A stretch of 64,000 nucleotides of DNA from Oscillospiraceae bacterium (GCA_015067585.1 SVMC01000003.1:1-64000), one strand, 5' to 3'. Positions 25,401-35,300 are shown, counted from the first letter of the stretch. The notes: generated by a model from the sequence alone, not told the origin. Numbers and translations: made by a program.

Positions 25401-28400
25401 CGTCAAGAACGGCTCCAGCCGTGAAACCTATACCATCAGCTTCGCAAAGGCTGCTGCCTTTGAAGAAAACTTCGACGGCACCGCTCCCTCCGAAGAATGG
25501 ACCTGGATCCGTGAAAATGCCAACAACTGGTCCATGAACAACGGCGCTCTGACCATCACCACCTCCAGCGGCGATATCAAGGGCACCGGCAACAACGCAA
25601 GCAACATCCTCGTCCGTGACGCAGGCAACGGCGCCTGGGAAGCTGTCACCAAGCTCACCTTCTCCGCCATTCCCTCTCAGGCAACCCAGCAGGGCGGCCT
25701 TGTAGTCTACCAGGACGACAACAACTTCATCAAGGTCAATGTGGAATTCTATAACTCCAACGGTCAGTCCTACCGCCGTGCTTCTGCCGGTATCGAACGC
25801 GGCGGCAGCTACAGCGATATGTTCTACGATGCCCTTGAGATCGAAGAAGCCATTGCGGCAGCCGACAATACCGTATGGCTGAAGCTGGTCAAGGAAGGCA
25901 CCACCTACCGTGCCTACTGGGCAACCGACGGAGATGCAGCCTTCAAGAGCCTCGGCTCCACCACCGCCAACCTGAAGGAACCCAAGATCGCTCCTCTCGC
26001 CGTGGGCGGCAACAGCTCCAGCGCACTGAAGGTCTCCTACGACTATCTGACCCTCACCGACAACTATGATATGGTCGTCACCGTGGACGGCGGCGAGCAT
26101 CCCATTGAACCCGATGAACCCAGCGTTCCCGGCGGCGGTCTGCCCGACATCGACTTCACCGATCCCGCCTGCGAATCCCTCTTCACCGTAGAAAACCAGG
26201 TCAGCGCTACCCTCACTGATGGCGGTCTGCGTCTGGTTTCCACCACCGAGGCATTTGAAGATTGCAACGGTCAGGTCACTGCATCCACACCTGCCGATGT
26301 GATCAAGATCCCCGTCAGCGGCGATTCCTGGTCCGCCACCATGAAGTTCAACTTCGACCAAGGCGGCTCTCAGGGCTACTACGAATTCTTCGGCTTCTAT
26401 GCCAAGGCCGGCGAGGACTACAATAACCTCGTTGGTATCCGCGGCGGCGATGGCGCCATGCAGGACTTCATCCGCAAGGATGGCACCATCACGGCAGAAA
26501 CCATGACCTCTGCCTCCGGCCTCAAGTCCTCCGGCGTACACTGGTTCCGCATGGAGAAGGAAGCTGACACCTACATCTGCTACTGGTCCGTGGACGGCGA
26601 AGAATTCACCGAACTCTTCACCTATGAAGCCACCGGCATCGAAGCAGAAGAACTCATCATCGACGCCTACTCCGGCATGGCCACCGGCTATACCTACACC
26701 ATCGAATCCATCGACTTTGAAGGCGGCGGCTCCGGTCTGGCAAGTATCGACTTCACCGACCCCGCTTCCGCAGCACAGTTCGAGATCATCAATCAGGAAG
26801 TCTCCGAGATCACGGCAGGCGAAGGTCTGTACATGATCACCACCAAGGAAGCCTTTGAAAACTGCAACGGTCAGCTTAGCGACCTCAACCCCAAGGATGT
26901 TGTCAGCATTCCCGTTGCCGGCGATTGGACCGCTACCCTGAACTTCGATTTCAGTCAGGCCGGTGCGGCCAACGGCTACTATCAGTTCTTCGGCTTCTAT
27001 GCAGCTGAAGGCGAAGACTATCAGAACCTCGCCGGTATCCGCGGCGGCAACAACGCCCTGCAGAACTTCCTGTGCGTGGATGGCTCCATCACTGCCGACA
27101 GCGAAGACCTGAACTCCGCTCCGGGCCTCGGCTCCAATGGCAATTACTGGTTCCGTATTGTGAAGGAAGGCGACAGCTACATCTGCTATCGCAGCGATGA
27201 CGGCGAAGAATTCACCGAAATGTTTGCTTATGAGGCCACCGGCATCGAAGCAGAATACATCCTCATCGACGCCTACACCGGCATGACCGAAGGCTACACC
27301 TTCATGCTGAAGTCCCTCGAATTCGAAGGCGGCAGCGCACCTGTTGTCTGCGAGCATACCTACGAAGCAGTTGTGACCGCTCCCACCTGCACCGAAAAGG
27401 GCTTCACCACCTATACCTGCTCCAAGTGCGGCGACAGCTATGTAGCTGACGAAACCGAACTGGCTGCCCACACCTACGAAGAAGGCTACTGCACCGCCTG
27501 CGGCGCAACCGATCCCGAATTCCACTTCTGCCCCAGCAAGGAATTCTCCGATGTTCCTCCCGAAGGCCACTGGGCACATGAAAGCATCGACTTCATGATC
27601 GAAGAAGGCTATATGAACGGCACCAGCGCTACGGGCAAGGTATTCAGCCCCGATGTTACCACCAGCCGTGCCATGATCGTCCAGATCCTCTATAAGATGG
27701 ACGGCCAGCCCGCCACCGAAGGCGACCTGGCATTCCAGGATGTCAAGCAGGGCGATTGGTTCTACAATGCTATCCTCTGGGCCTATGAGAACGGCGTTGC
27801 CAACGGCACCAGTGCCACCACCTTCAACCCCAACGGCGATGTCACCCGTGAACAGATCGCAAGCTTCCTCTACAAGCATTATAAGAGCGAAGAAGAAGTG
27901 GATCTCACCATCCTCGATGCCTTCCCCGATGGCGAGAAGGTCAGCTCCTGGGCAAGAGAAGCTCTGGCCTGGGCAGTAGATGCCGGCATCATCACCGGTA
28001 AGGGCAGATCCGATGGCACCTACCTCGATCCTCAGGGTCTTGCCACCCGTGCCGAAGTCGCTACCATGAACTACCGCTATGCCGTATACCGTATGCCCGC
28101 CATGAAGTGGGTCTCCACCTGGGCAACCTCCGAAGAGAAGAACGATATCAACTCCGACAGAATGCCCCAGATGGCACTGAACGGCTCCACCGTCCGCCAG
28201 ATCATCCGTGTTACCACCTCCGGTGAGAACATGAAGCTGAAGTTCTCCAACCAGTACGGCACATCCGATGTCACTGTGAAGTCCCTGCACATCGCAAAGC
28301 AGGTACAGGCTGACAAGTCCACCATCGACACCTCCACCGATACTGTGGTCACCGTGGGCGGCAGCGAAGAATTCGTGATCCCCGCAGGTCAGACCATCGA

Positions 28401-29262
28401 GACCGATCCCGTTTACTTCCCCGTAAACGCTCTGGAAAATGTGGCGGTTTCCATGTACTTCGGCCCCTCTCCCTCCAATAACATCACCGGTCACAGAGGC
28501 GCAAGAGCCACCACCTATCAGATCTCCGGCAACCAGGTTTCCACCGAGACCTTCGGTTCCGGCGTCAAGACCACTCTGAGCTGGTTCTTCCTGTGCGATG
28601 TGGCTCTGGAAATGACCGAAGATGCCCGCGCCATCGTCTGCTTCGGCGACTCCATCACCGACGGCTACGGTACCGATGCCAGCTACCTCGGCAAGAAGCC
28701 CGACTGCTACACCAGATGGGGTGACTACTTCGCAAAGCGTCTGCAGGCAGATGAAAACACCAAGAATGTCGCCGTTCTGAACGAAGGTATCGGCTCCAAC
28801 TCCATGCTGGGTTCCTACCCCACCGACGCAGGTAAGGACAGATATGCCCGCGATCTTCTGGAGCATGACAGTGTGGAATATGTCATCATCCTCTTCGGTG
28901 TCAACGACCTGCAGAAGCTGCAGAATACCAACAAGTATCAGCAGCTCATCACCGAGTACAAGAAGATGATCGATCTGGCCCACGAAAATGACATCAAGGT
29001 GTATGCTGCACCCATCCTGCCCTTCGGCAAGAACGCCGACTACTACAGCGCAGCCTCCGAGCAACTCAGAACCATGATCAACGAATGGTTCCGTTCTGAG
29101 GAAGCAGGAGTTGATGCCATCATCGACTTTGAGTCTGCCGTGGCAGATCCCAGCGATCCCAAGAGCCTGCTGCCCAAGTACACCAGCGATGGTCTGCATC
29201 CCGACAGCGGCTATGATGTGATGGCAGATGCCATTGACCTCACCCTGTTCTATAAGGATTAA
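22432..29262 (+). CDS. SLH-anchored GH67 alpha-glucuronidase fused to an SGNH esterase
   Basis: A 2276-residue secreted enzyme. Residues 1-30: signal peptide. 35-~795: complete GH67 alpha-glucuronidase (removes 4-O-methyl-glucuronic acid from xylan ends), with the acid Glu384 in VKANSEGQPG and the paired bases Asp468 (NGPLDFQ) and Glu496 (TQEYTG), whose spacing fits GH67. ~800-1005: Ig/cadherin-like beta domain. ~1009-1216: concanavalin-like domain (FEENFDG). ~1237-1435 and 1437-1638: two similar modules (IDFTDPA...IEAE). ~1641-1701: four CxxC pairs, ribbon-like. ~1702-1887: three SLH domains. 1892-2276: SGNH/GDSL hydrolase with Ser2074 (GDSITDG) and Asp2253-x-x-His2256, likely deacetylating. 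Placing SLH in the middle is unusual. AGGAGG ribosome site; GC-rich terminator follows. Confidence 0.9.
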   Translation: MKHSTATRLMCLLLTLCLVLSTVVLPTSAAEAAAEVADNYDGSQLWLNYRLISDAAMLKEYREAATEIVVENYAANPTYRHSRNGSEWVPQQPSGAKETIPATTLEAARLELSRAFSSLLGQEVPYADTVSKDGAVVVGTPETSPLIASLNLGAALEAVGDEGYLIKSVTLNGKKATVVAANTEVGALYGTYTYLRQMQTLKSVKDLDISEMPKVNHRRLNNWDVERLYAGTNATGEGSSTGGDGSIFCFSSNSNSNRLPLILDRYIIFARMCASVGINEITINNVNADYNYLSESYILMEAALADALRPYGVKIGLSVRYVSPTQDGCNTSADTAAGGPSKISGSDANNPKAAIFQNWWTQKTEQIRSRIPDFIGYTVKANSEGQPGPQDYGYDHGDGAYGMGQALANVDDGMENEMTLFWRTFVYNASVDTDRLKRAYMEFKPINDATDREFGDNVFVQTKNGPLDFQGREPVHPMFGAMDQTNQAIELQITQEYTGHHVSLCYLGTEWEEVFKTDTYAEGEGTLVGEILDGSAQGHADTAIVGVNNIGNSANMTGNHFSQSNFFCFGRQAWDWTLSAEDIAEDWVRMTWSNDEEVVETIVKMMMGSYEALVSYQTPFGVGHQMTGTGTHYFPNPAQIIYNGGQIRDDWSPAYYSRVDGVGVGYNRTGHTEQASTALQMGSDLAGQYAPELEAIYNDMDATPENLLLWFHHVPWDFEMDSGRTFWEEVVYLMQMGVQYVSWMREAWASLEGKIDKARYDDVAERLWRQEIDASEWRDFYSGYWQANNDLDKPVDDGLLSIAITLGDEETYQGFDLSVDEFNKTRPGNLPNGDSRYNRYIAAGGNINDASGAPFSNMFFPVDKTYEIAVPAGVSTEITKVEFLNDDAAEGSYEIISNTEEQAVVKVNREGPFGPLSKTYVFDFVADAKLAELKVNDLPVEGFDPETKEYAVLVGEDVVNAPYVKAVAEASGATVKVTQAKELPGKATVSVKNGSSRETYTISFAKAAAFEENFDGTAPSEEWTWIRENANNWSMNNGALTITTSSGDIKGTGNNASNILVRDAGNGAWEAVTKLTFSAIPSQATQQGGLVVYQDDNNFIKVNVEFYNSNGQSYRRASAGIERGGSYSDMFYDALEIEEAIAAADNTVWLKLVKEGTTYRAYWATDGDAAFKSLGSTTANLKEPKIAPLAVGGNSSSALKVSYDYLTLTDNYDMVVTVDGGEHPIEPDEPSVPGGGLPDIDFTDPACESLFTVENQVSATLTDGGLRLVSTTEAFEDCNGQVTASTPADVIKIPVSGDSWSATMKFNFDQGGSQGYYEFFGFYAKAGEDYNNLVGIRGGDGAMQDFIRKDGTITAETMTSASGLKSSGVHWFRMEKEADTYICYWSVDGEEFTELFTYEATGIEAEELIIDAYSGMATGYTYTIESIDFEGGGSGLASIDFTDPASAAQFEIINQEVSEITAGEGLYMITTKEAFENCNGQLSDLNPKDVVSIPVAGDWTATLNFDFSQAGAANGYYQFFGFYAAEGEDYQNLAGIRGGNNALQNFLCVDGSITADSEDLNSAPGLGSNGNYWFRIVKEGDSYICYRSDDGEEFTEMFAYEATGIEAEYILIDAYTGMTEGYTFMLKSLEFEGGSAPVVCEHTYEAVVTAPTCTEKGFTTYTCSKCGDSYVADETELAAHTYEEGYCTACGATDPEFHFCPSKEFSDVPPEGHWAHESIDFMIEEGYMNGTSATGKVFSPDVTTSRAMIVQILYKMDGQPATEGDLAFQDVKQGDWFYNAILWAYENGVANGTSATTFNPNGDVTREQIASFLYKHYKSEEEVDLTILDAFPDGEKVSSWAREALAWAVDAGIITGKGRSDGTYLDPQGLATRAEVATMNYRYAVYRMPAMKWVSTWATSEEKNDINSDRMPQMALNGSTVRQIIRVTTSGENMKLKFSNQYGTSDVTVKSLHIAKQVQADKSTIDTSTDTVVTVGGSEEFVIPAGQTIETDPVYFPVNALENVAVSMYFGPSPSNNITGHRGARATTYQISGNQVSTETFGSGVKTTLSWFFLCDVALEMTEDARAIVCFGDSITDGYGTDASYLGKKPDCYTRWGDYFAKRLQADENTKNVAVLNEGIGSNSMLGSYPTDAGKDRYARDLLEHDSVEYVIILFGVNDLQKLQNTNKYQQLITEYKKMIDLAHENDIKVYAAPILPFGKNADYYSAASEQLRTMINEWFRSEEAGVDAIIDFESAVADPSDPKSLLPKYTSDGLHPDSGYDVMADAIDLTLFYKD

Positions 29263-29277
29263 CTGAATCGCTAATAA

Positions 29278-29316
29278 CCCCGCCGGGTCTGTGCAATCGC
29301 ACAGACCCGGCTTTTC
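29278..29316 (+). terminator. Terminator after the giant glucuronidase
   Basis: GCCGGGTCTGTGC and GCACAGACCCGGC form perfect arms around AATC, followed by TTTT. Confidence 0.85.
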
Positions 29317-29322
29317 CGCAAA

Positions 29323-29357
29323 AAATACCCCTTCTGCCTGATCGCAGAAGGGGTAAA
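29323..29357 (-). terminator. Terminator of the minus-strand DUF1643 gene
   Basis: TACCCCTTCTGC pairs with GCAGAAGGGGTA; on the minus strand a TTTTTT run follows. Confidence 0.8.
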
Positions 29358-29359
29358 AA

Positions 29360-29977
29360 CTATTTCAAAGTATCGCAGTATGTCTTTACATCGAAATCAT
29401 CCAGACCGGAATCCTTTCTCAGGTACAGGGGATGATGGGGATGTCCGCCCTTTTTGGATTTCGCGCCGGCGGTGACCCATTTGGCTTCATAGGCTTCTCC
29501 AAGGCGGATCATGTCCAAAAGGCAATCGGCAAGGTATTTTCTCTTTTCAATGATGGTACCCCATGCGGCCCAGACTACAGGTCTGCCCTCTGACAGGCGC
29601 AGCACATATTCAAAGGCTTTCATATTTTCACCGTGGAGCGTACTGTTGCACTCCGCTTCCATGTCATCTGGGCGGGTGGCCCGCTGGGCATAGACATTGA
29701 ACATGATGAAGCTGTCAAAGCCGTTGCCAAGGGCGATGCGCTCCACGGATTTGAGGGTGTTATCAAGGTTTCCCGGCTCTGCTGTGGAGGGGTTGATGCC
29801 GATGCAGATCAGGGGATTTTTGCCCTTTGTTCCCAATATGTAGCGGTATTCCGAATAAAAATCCGGCACATAGAGCCATGTTTCCCGGTCGTAGCTGCCG
29901 TCTTCACTCACCTTTTCCAAGGCATCAGCAAAGCGCAGGACCTCTAATTCATTGGTTGTGCATTGCGGAATGTGCAT
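29360..29977 (-). CDS. DUF1643 domain-containing protein
   Basis: A 205-residue soluble protein with the DUF1643 signature: RYILGTKGKNPLICIGINPSTA, then a segment with FIMFNVYAQRAT, and a C-terminal KSKKGGHPHHPLYL. The family is widespread and has no settled function. The start ATG is preceded by AAGGAGAACACC. It follows, on the same strand, the AlkD-like gene (18 nt gap) and both probably share a transcript. The link with a DNA-repair gene is the only functional hint. Confidence 0.85.
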   Translation of the reverse strand: MHIPQCTTNELEVLRFADALEKVSEDGSYDRETWLYVPDFYSEYRYILGTKGKNPLICIGINPSTAEPGNLDNTLKSVERIALGNGFDSFIMFNVYAQRATRPDDMEAECNSTLHGENMKAFEYVLRLSEGRPVVWAAWGTIIEKRKYLADCLLDMIRLGEAYEAKWVTAGAKSKKGGHPHHPLYLRKDSGLDDFDVKTYCDTLK

Positions 29978-29995
29978 GGTGTTCTCCTTATCAGC

Positions 29996-30679
29996 CTATC
30001 TGCGCCGGAGGCTTCGCAGATACTGCTTTCTCTCTTTTGGAATGCGAAGGCTTTCTGTTGCCTTCTGAATGGTCTTATTGTGTACCCAAAGGGGCAGTTG
30101 TTCTTCTTTTAGATAACAGATGACCCCATCCCACTGCTTTGCAAGGGCGGTGGCAAAATACCAGGCGATCATCATGTTGACATAATATTCCTCGCTTTGA
30201 ATCATTGACACCATTTTGGGGTAGTTTTCATCGAATCCATCATCTAAAAAATGCGCCATCAGCATCCCGATGCCAAAACGGACAGTATAAGTATATTCTG
30301 AGGCGATCCAAACCTCAATTTCCCGTAGGAGCCTGTCCGGCTCCTTTTTCAGGACTTTTGGTCGCATCATGTCGCAGGTTGCCCAGTTGTCCACGAAGGG
30401 AAGGAAGCGGTTCAGAGCGGTAATACACCCATCAAAATCCGCGATGCTCTCAATTAGGAAAGCATGAAGATTATTTTCCTCATAGTATTTGTGGGGCAGG
30501 CTTGAGAGAAAGGGTGAAATCTCCTTGTCCGCTTTCAGTTGCTTCGCCATTGCCCGCAGCGCCGGTGTCCGCACCCCGATCACCGTGGAGGGGTCCACCG
30601 TAGGCATCAGGGCGCACTGAAAGGACTTGTAGCCGGGGTCTTGCAAAGCAAATAGAGCCTGCCGAATTCGTTCATTCAT
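29996..30679 (-). CDS. AlkD-like DNA alkylation repair protein
   Basis: A 227-residue all-helical HEAT-like protein related to AlkD, a glycosylase that removes alkylated bases. Family features: VIGVRTPALRAMAKQLK (the VR.P.LR signature), FVDNWATCDM (the DNW/Asp region), RFGIGMLMAHFLDD and YYVNMMIAWYFATAL. Twelve codons upstream are open, but GGGGATATT before ATG of MNERIRQALF is the better ribosome site. It is followed by the DUF1643 gene and is separated from the upstream unknown gene by 33 nt. Confidence 0.88.
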   Translation of the reverse strand: MNERIRQALFALQDPGYKSFQCALMPTVDPSTVIGVRTPALRAMAKQLKADKEISPFLSSLPHKYYEENNLHAFLIESIADFDGCITALNRFLPFVDNWATCDMMRPKVLKKEPDRLLREIEVWIASEYTYTVRFGIGMLMAHFLDDGFDENYPKMVSMIQSEEYYVNMMIAWYFATALAKQWDGVICYLKEEQLPLWVHNKTIQKATESLRIPKERKQYLRSLRRR

Positions 30680-30711
30680 AATATCCCCTACCTTAGCAAA
30701 ACCCGCACCCA

Positions 30712-31773
30712 TCATACAGGCGACTGATTCATTTCATACGAAATCTGATATTTTCTTCGTTTATACTGATCATACACGCAAACGGTTGTATGATATGTCT
30801 GCAGCAGCGGTGAGCGATAGCGCAGATCTTTCAATACATGAGAAAGATCTGTAATCAGGCAGTAACACTTTCCCGGCATCTGCAGCAATGGAAAAATCCA
30901 GAAATGTTCCACAAGGGGGTTTAAAGATTTCCAAACAATATCCGAAGCAGCTTCATCATATTCCATAATTACCAGTGAAACACCGTACTTTTTGCATTCC
31001 TTTCGGAATGCCTCGTCATTTTCCTCAGACAATAAACCACTCAGCACAGACTCCGTACAATCAAAGGCATCGGAGAGTTGAATGTGATAAGTATCCGCCG
31101 ATATATGGTCAACATAGCGGGAAATTGCCACTGTCAACACAGGCGGCAGCAGTTCCTTTTTCCGGCAGGTTAAGCTAAGAACTTTTTTCTCCGATTCCTT
31201 CTGCAATACTGCATCCGCATAACGAAGATAGAACCGTTCTTTGATGCTGTCCTGCATTTCCTGCGCATTTTGACCGGCATAATCAAACATTTTAAAGAAG
31301 CCGCCAAATGAGAATAAATGGTCATGGAATATTCTGGGTGCCGGTCTGCTTTCCTGTCGAAAAACGCAGACACCATCCAGAGTCATTTCCTCGAAATGAC
31401 CGTTGAGGCTCTGTACCCGATTGGAAAGTGGCTTAAACCGCAGACACCCCGGACAAACCTGATTGATAACTTCTCTGAGCCTTGCATTATACTCCTGCTG
31501 ACTCAGGATCTCCACCTCAGCAGGATACAGTTTCTTTACATCCGTTATGGAGATCGGAACAGGGTCATCATGATAACCTGAAAGAAAATAAGGAGCCATG
31601 CTACAGCCTTTGATCACAGAAGTACGAATCAGATGATGATTCTCATAAAGAACTACCAAATCAAGCTGCGCAGGCAGTTCCATTTCCGAAACAGCTTCTA
31701 CAAATGCGTCATAGTCCGGATACTCCGCAGGAATCAAGAGGTACATATCCTCATAAAATACTGCGTTATGCAT
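30712..31773 (-). CDS. Hypothetical protein
   Basis: A 353-residue soluble protein that I do not recognise. It has a Cys pair (VCPGCLRF) in the middle and an aspartate/tyrosine-rich C-terminal half. There is no signal peptide or membrane span. Codon use and AT-content differ from the surrounding genes, suggesting acquisition. The GAAGGGGG site fixes the second in-frame ATG. Its stop lies 33 nt before AlkD-like start, so it could head that operon. The N-terminal SMAPYF and SGYHDDPVPISITDVKKLYPAE segments suggest a compact domain of about 130 residues followed by a longer one. Confidence 0.65.
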   Translation of the reverse strand: MHNAVFYEDMYLLIPAEYPDYDAFVEAVSEMELPAQLDLVVLYENHHLIRTSVIKGCSMAPYFLSGYHDDPVPISITDVKKLYPAEVEILSQQEYNARLREVINQVCPGCLRFKPLSNRVQSLNGHFEEMTLDGVCVFRQESRPAPRIFHDHLFSFGGFFKMFDYAGQNAQEMQDSIKERFYLRYADAVLQKESEKKVLSLTCRKKELLPPVLTVAISRYVDHISADTYHIQLSDAFDCTESVLSGLLSEENDEAFRKECKKYGVSLVIMEYDEAASDIVWKSLNPLVEHFWIFPLLQMPGKCYCLITDLSHVLKDLRYRSPLLQTYHTTVCVYDQYKRRKYQISYEMNQSPV

Positions 31774-31918
31774 CGTTTTGCCCCCTTCTGTAACCAATTT
31801 CGATTAATATTATATCACGAAAAAACATCTGCCGCAACTTTATCCCCACAATATACTTAACTTGTAGCAAATATTTCGGTCTGTGGAAGGCCGCTTAATT
31901 CATCAAACAGGCATATTC

Positions 31919-32224
31919 CTACCTGAGTACTCTCAAAAATGCCAGCCGTTCGTATTCATTGCATAAGGCCATCGTCAACGAAAAAATGGTATCACTTTCC
32001 TTATTGGTCAGATGCGGAATATGGTCATCCAGTTCTTTCGATCGGCATCGGATCAATGCGCTGTCGATGGGAGTATCCTGCGTGCAGTAATAAAACAGCA
32101 TTTCCAAAATGGAATTCGTGTCATCTAATCCAAAGGATGGGTGCTGCTCGGCAAGGAAGAATTTCAGGTTTTGAATATAACGGTTCAGTATGAAAGGTGC
32201 AGCGCCCTCGTTGAATGGCATCAC
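31919..32224 (-). CDS. Small helical hypothetical protein
   Basis: A 101-residue helical protein ending NEYERLAFLRVLR. Similar small proteins in gut Clostridia often continue after an ERxAF segment with a GxxxG-type helix; here the frame stops just there, so a C-terminal truncation is possible. AT-rich, unlike the flanking genes. I see only a weak ribosome site in front of the first ATG. Function unknown. Confidence 0.45.
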   Translation of the reverse strand: MMPFNEGAAPFILNRYIQNLKFFLAEQHPSFGLDDTNSILEMLFYYCTQDTPIDSALIRCRSKELDDHIPHLTNKESDTIFSLTMALCNEYERLAFLRVLR

Positions 32225-32259
32225 ATTTTGTATGGAGGGGAGTATTGGGAAAAGGAAAA

Positions 32260-32281
32260 CGAGGCGGATTGCTCCGCCTCG
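32260..32281 (-). terminator. Terminator of the giant GH3 gene
   Basis: CGAGGCGGA and TCCGCCTCG pair around TTGC; on the minus strand a T-rich tract (GTTTTCCTTTT) follows, 40 nt after the stop. Confidence 0.7.
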
Positions 32282-32321
32282 CTTCCGAAATGGAAATATG
32301 AAAAAGGAGTGTGAGGAAAAC

Positions 32322-35300
32322 TTACTTCTTGAAGTAATTCATCATGATCTGTGCGGCAGCGGCACGCTGGCTGTCACCGGCGGGAGCGAACTTGTTGTCG
32401 CCAACGCCCTGAACAATGCCGTTCTCGTAAGCCCACAGCACTGCGGCGGATGCCCAATCACTGATCTCAGCGAAGTCAGCGAAGATGATCTCTTCAGCGG
32501 TGACTTCGGGGGCTCCTGCATAACGGTACAGGATGGTGACCATCTGCTCACGGGTGACATTTGCATCGGGAGCGAAGGTGCCATTGCCGGTGCCCAGAAC
32601 GATTTCGTTCTCAGCAGCCCACATGACAGCATCGTAGTACCATGCGCCTTCGGCAACATCGGAGAAGGACAGCTCGGTCTCATAAGCGGGACGGCCTTCA
32701 ATGTTGTAAAGGATCTGAACCAGCATAGCACGGGTCAGGGACTGGGTGGGTGCGAAGGTACCGTTGCCGGTGCCGTTCATGATGCCTTCCTTCAGAACGA
32801 AGTCAACAGCATCGTGATACCATGCGGTAACATCCACATCGGTGAATTCCTTGGAGGGGCAAAGAGCCTTGGTGAAGTCGGCCTCAGCCTTAGCCACAAC
32901 AGCGGCAACATCATCTGCAGAAGCAGCTTCCTTGATGGCAGCTCTTGCGGCACGGGTCAGCTCGACCAGTTCGGCAGCCTGCTGAGGAGTTGCGGTTGCC
33001 TGCAGTTCGTCGGACAGCTCGTTCAGTTCTACCAGAGCTTCATACTTGGCCAGGTTCAGTGCAGCCTCGGCAGCAGCCTTCTTGGCCTCTTCTTCAGCCT
33101 TCAGAGCTTCATCTCTGGCTCTTTCTGCATCTTCCTTATCGGCAGCGGCATCCTTGGCAGCTTCTTCGGCGTCCTTCTGAGCCTTTTCAGCGGCAGCCCG
33201 GGCATCCTGTGCAGCCTTGGCAGCATCTGCAGCTTCCTTGGCAGAGCCTGCAGCAGCGGAAGCACCTTCAGCGGATTCCTTCGCGGAAGCGGCAGCCTTT
33301 GCAGCTTCTTCAGCGGCTTCTACATTGGCTTCCTTGGCAGCAGCAGCGGCGATTTCAGCAGCATTCTGTGCGGTCTCGGCAGCGGTCTTAGCGGCAACAG
33401 CCTGAGCCTTTGCCAGTTCTGCGCTGGCCTGTGCAGCTTCGGCAGCAGTCTTGTCGTCAGCAGCGGATTCAGCAGCTTCTTCAGCGGCAGCCTGTGCAGA
33501 TTCGGCAGCTTCCTGAGCGCTCTGTGCGGTTTCGGCAGCTTCTGCGGCATCCTTTGCGGAGCCTGCGGCAGCAGTAGCGGAAGCAGCGGCCTTCTTAGCT
33601 TCGGCGGTAGCTACAGCGGCCTGTGCGGCAGCTTCGGCATTGGAGTTTGCAGCAGCTTCAGCGGAAGCAGCGGCAGCATCCTTTGCGGTTTCGGCAGCAG
33701 CCTTTGCAGCCTCAGCCTGAGCCTGTGCAAGTTCAGCAGCAGCCTGTGCGGCTTCGGCAGCGGACTTGTCTTCTGCAGCGGATTCAGCGGCTTCTTCAGC
33801 GGCAGCCTGTGCGGCTTCGGCAGCTTCCTGAGCAGTCTGTGCGTTTTCGGCAGCTTCCGCGGCATCAGCGGCGGAGCCTGCAGCGGTGGAAGCGGAAGCG
33901 GCAGCATTCTTGGCTTCTTCAGCAGCCTTGGCAGCTTCTTCAGCAGCAGCGGTATTGGAGGAGGCGGCGGCTTCTGCTGCAGTGTCAGCCTCAGTCTTTG
34001 CGGTTTCGGCAGCGGCCTTTGCGGCTTCAGCCTGAGCCTGTGCCAGTTCAGCGGCAGCCTGTGCAGCTTCGGCAGCGGCTTTGTCTTCCGCAGCGGAAGC
34101 AGCGGCTTCTTCAGCGGCTTCCTGTGCGTCCTCAGCGGCGGCCTGTGCGGTCTGTGCAGCTTCTGCAGCTTCTGCGGCGTCAGCGGCGGAGCCTGCGGCG
34201 GTGGAAGCGGAAGCGGCAGCATTCTTGGCTTCTTCAGCAGCCTTGGCAGCTTCGGCAGCGGCGGCAGCATTGGAGGCCTCGGCAGCTTCAGCAGCGACCT
34301 GAGCCTGAGTCTTTGCGATTTCGGCAGCAGCCTTTGCAGCGTCAGCCTGAGCTACAGCCAGTTCGGCAGCAGCCTTGGCAGCTTCGGCAGCGGCCTTGTC
34401 CTGTGCGGCAACAGCAGCGGCAGCTTCTGCAGCGGCCTGAGCTTCTTCAGCGGCAGCCTGTGCAGCTTCTGCTTCAGCCTGAGCGGCTTCGGCAGCAGCC
34501 TGTGCAGCTTCGGCAGCCTTAATGGCAGCGTTCAGATCTTCGTTGTCGATGTCGCCGCCTTCACCGGAGGCATCCTGGAGGTTGAAGAGGATCCAGTTCA
34601 GGTTGGAACCGCTTTCGGTCCACTCGAATCTCAGGGTATGACGGCCGGCAGCGATCTCCACAGGAGTGGTGTCGTTGGGCTGAATGGTGACCCAGTTCTG
34701 ATATGCGCCGGTGTTGGGCACATCGAAGGAAGCGACGACTTCGCCGTCGATCAGCATATTGAAGGCACCGTTGCCTGCGGAGGAAGCAACACGGGCGGTC
34801 AGGCTGTAGGTGCCGCCGGTGAGCACGTTGATCTCATACTGGGTGTAGGCGCCTGCGTCGCAGTAGCCCAGGTTCATGCCGCCGTCGGTATCGTCGGTTT
34901 CTTCACCGCGGGCGGTGGAGCTCCAGAGGATGTTTTCAGCAGCCTTGAAGTTGGTGGTAGCATCGATATCCACGATGGGGATATTGACATAACGATCCAG
35001 GAAGTAGTTGACCTTCATGATCAGCTCCAGAACATAGGTGGCGTTCTCTTCCAGCAGCTCGCGGGAGATGGTGCCATTGTTGTAAGCGCTCAGCAGAGCG
35101 TCACGCTGGGAGTTGGTCATCTTGATGTTGTTGCCGGCCAGCATTTCGCGGACATGGTTGGAGTTGTTGCCCCAGTCGGTTTCGAACACGCCGTCATAGC
35201 CCCATTCGCCACGGGCGATGCCCATGAGCAGATCGTGGTTTTCAGCGGTCTCAACGCCGTTGATGTAGTTGTAGGAGGACATGATGGTCCAGGGATCCGC

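Noticed and set aside
22492-29199. 2235-codon open frame on the minus strand opposite the alpha-glucuronidase
   Set aside because: Shadow frame. The plus-strand gene avoids codons whose complement would be a stop (TTA, CTA, TCA), leaving the antisense frame open. The antisense translation is Gly/Val/His-rich with no domain.
33243-34187. Could the evenly spaced repeats be a CRISPR array?
   Set aside because: The period is 315 bp, repeats are coding and continuous without spacers, and no cas genes are present.
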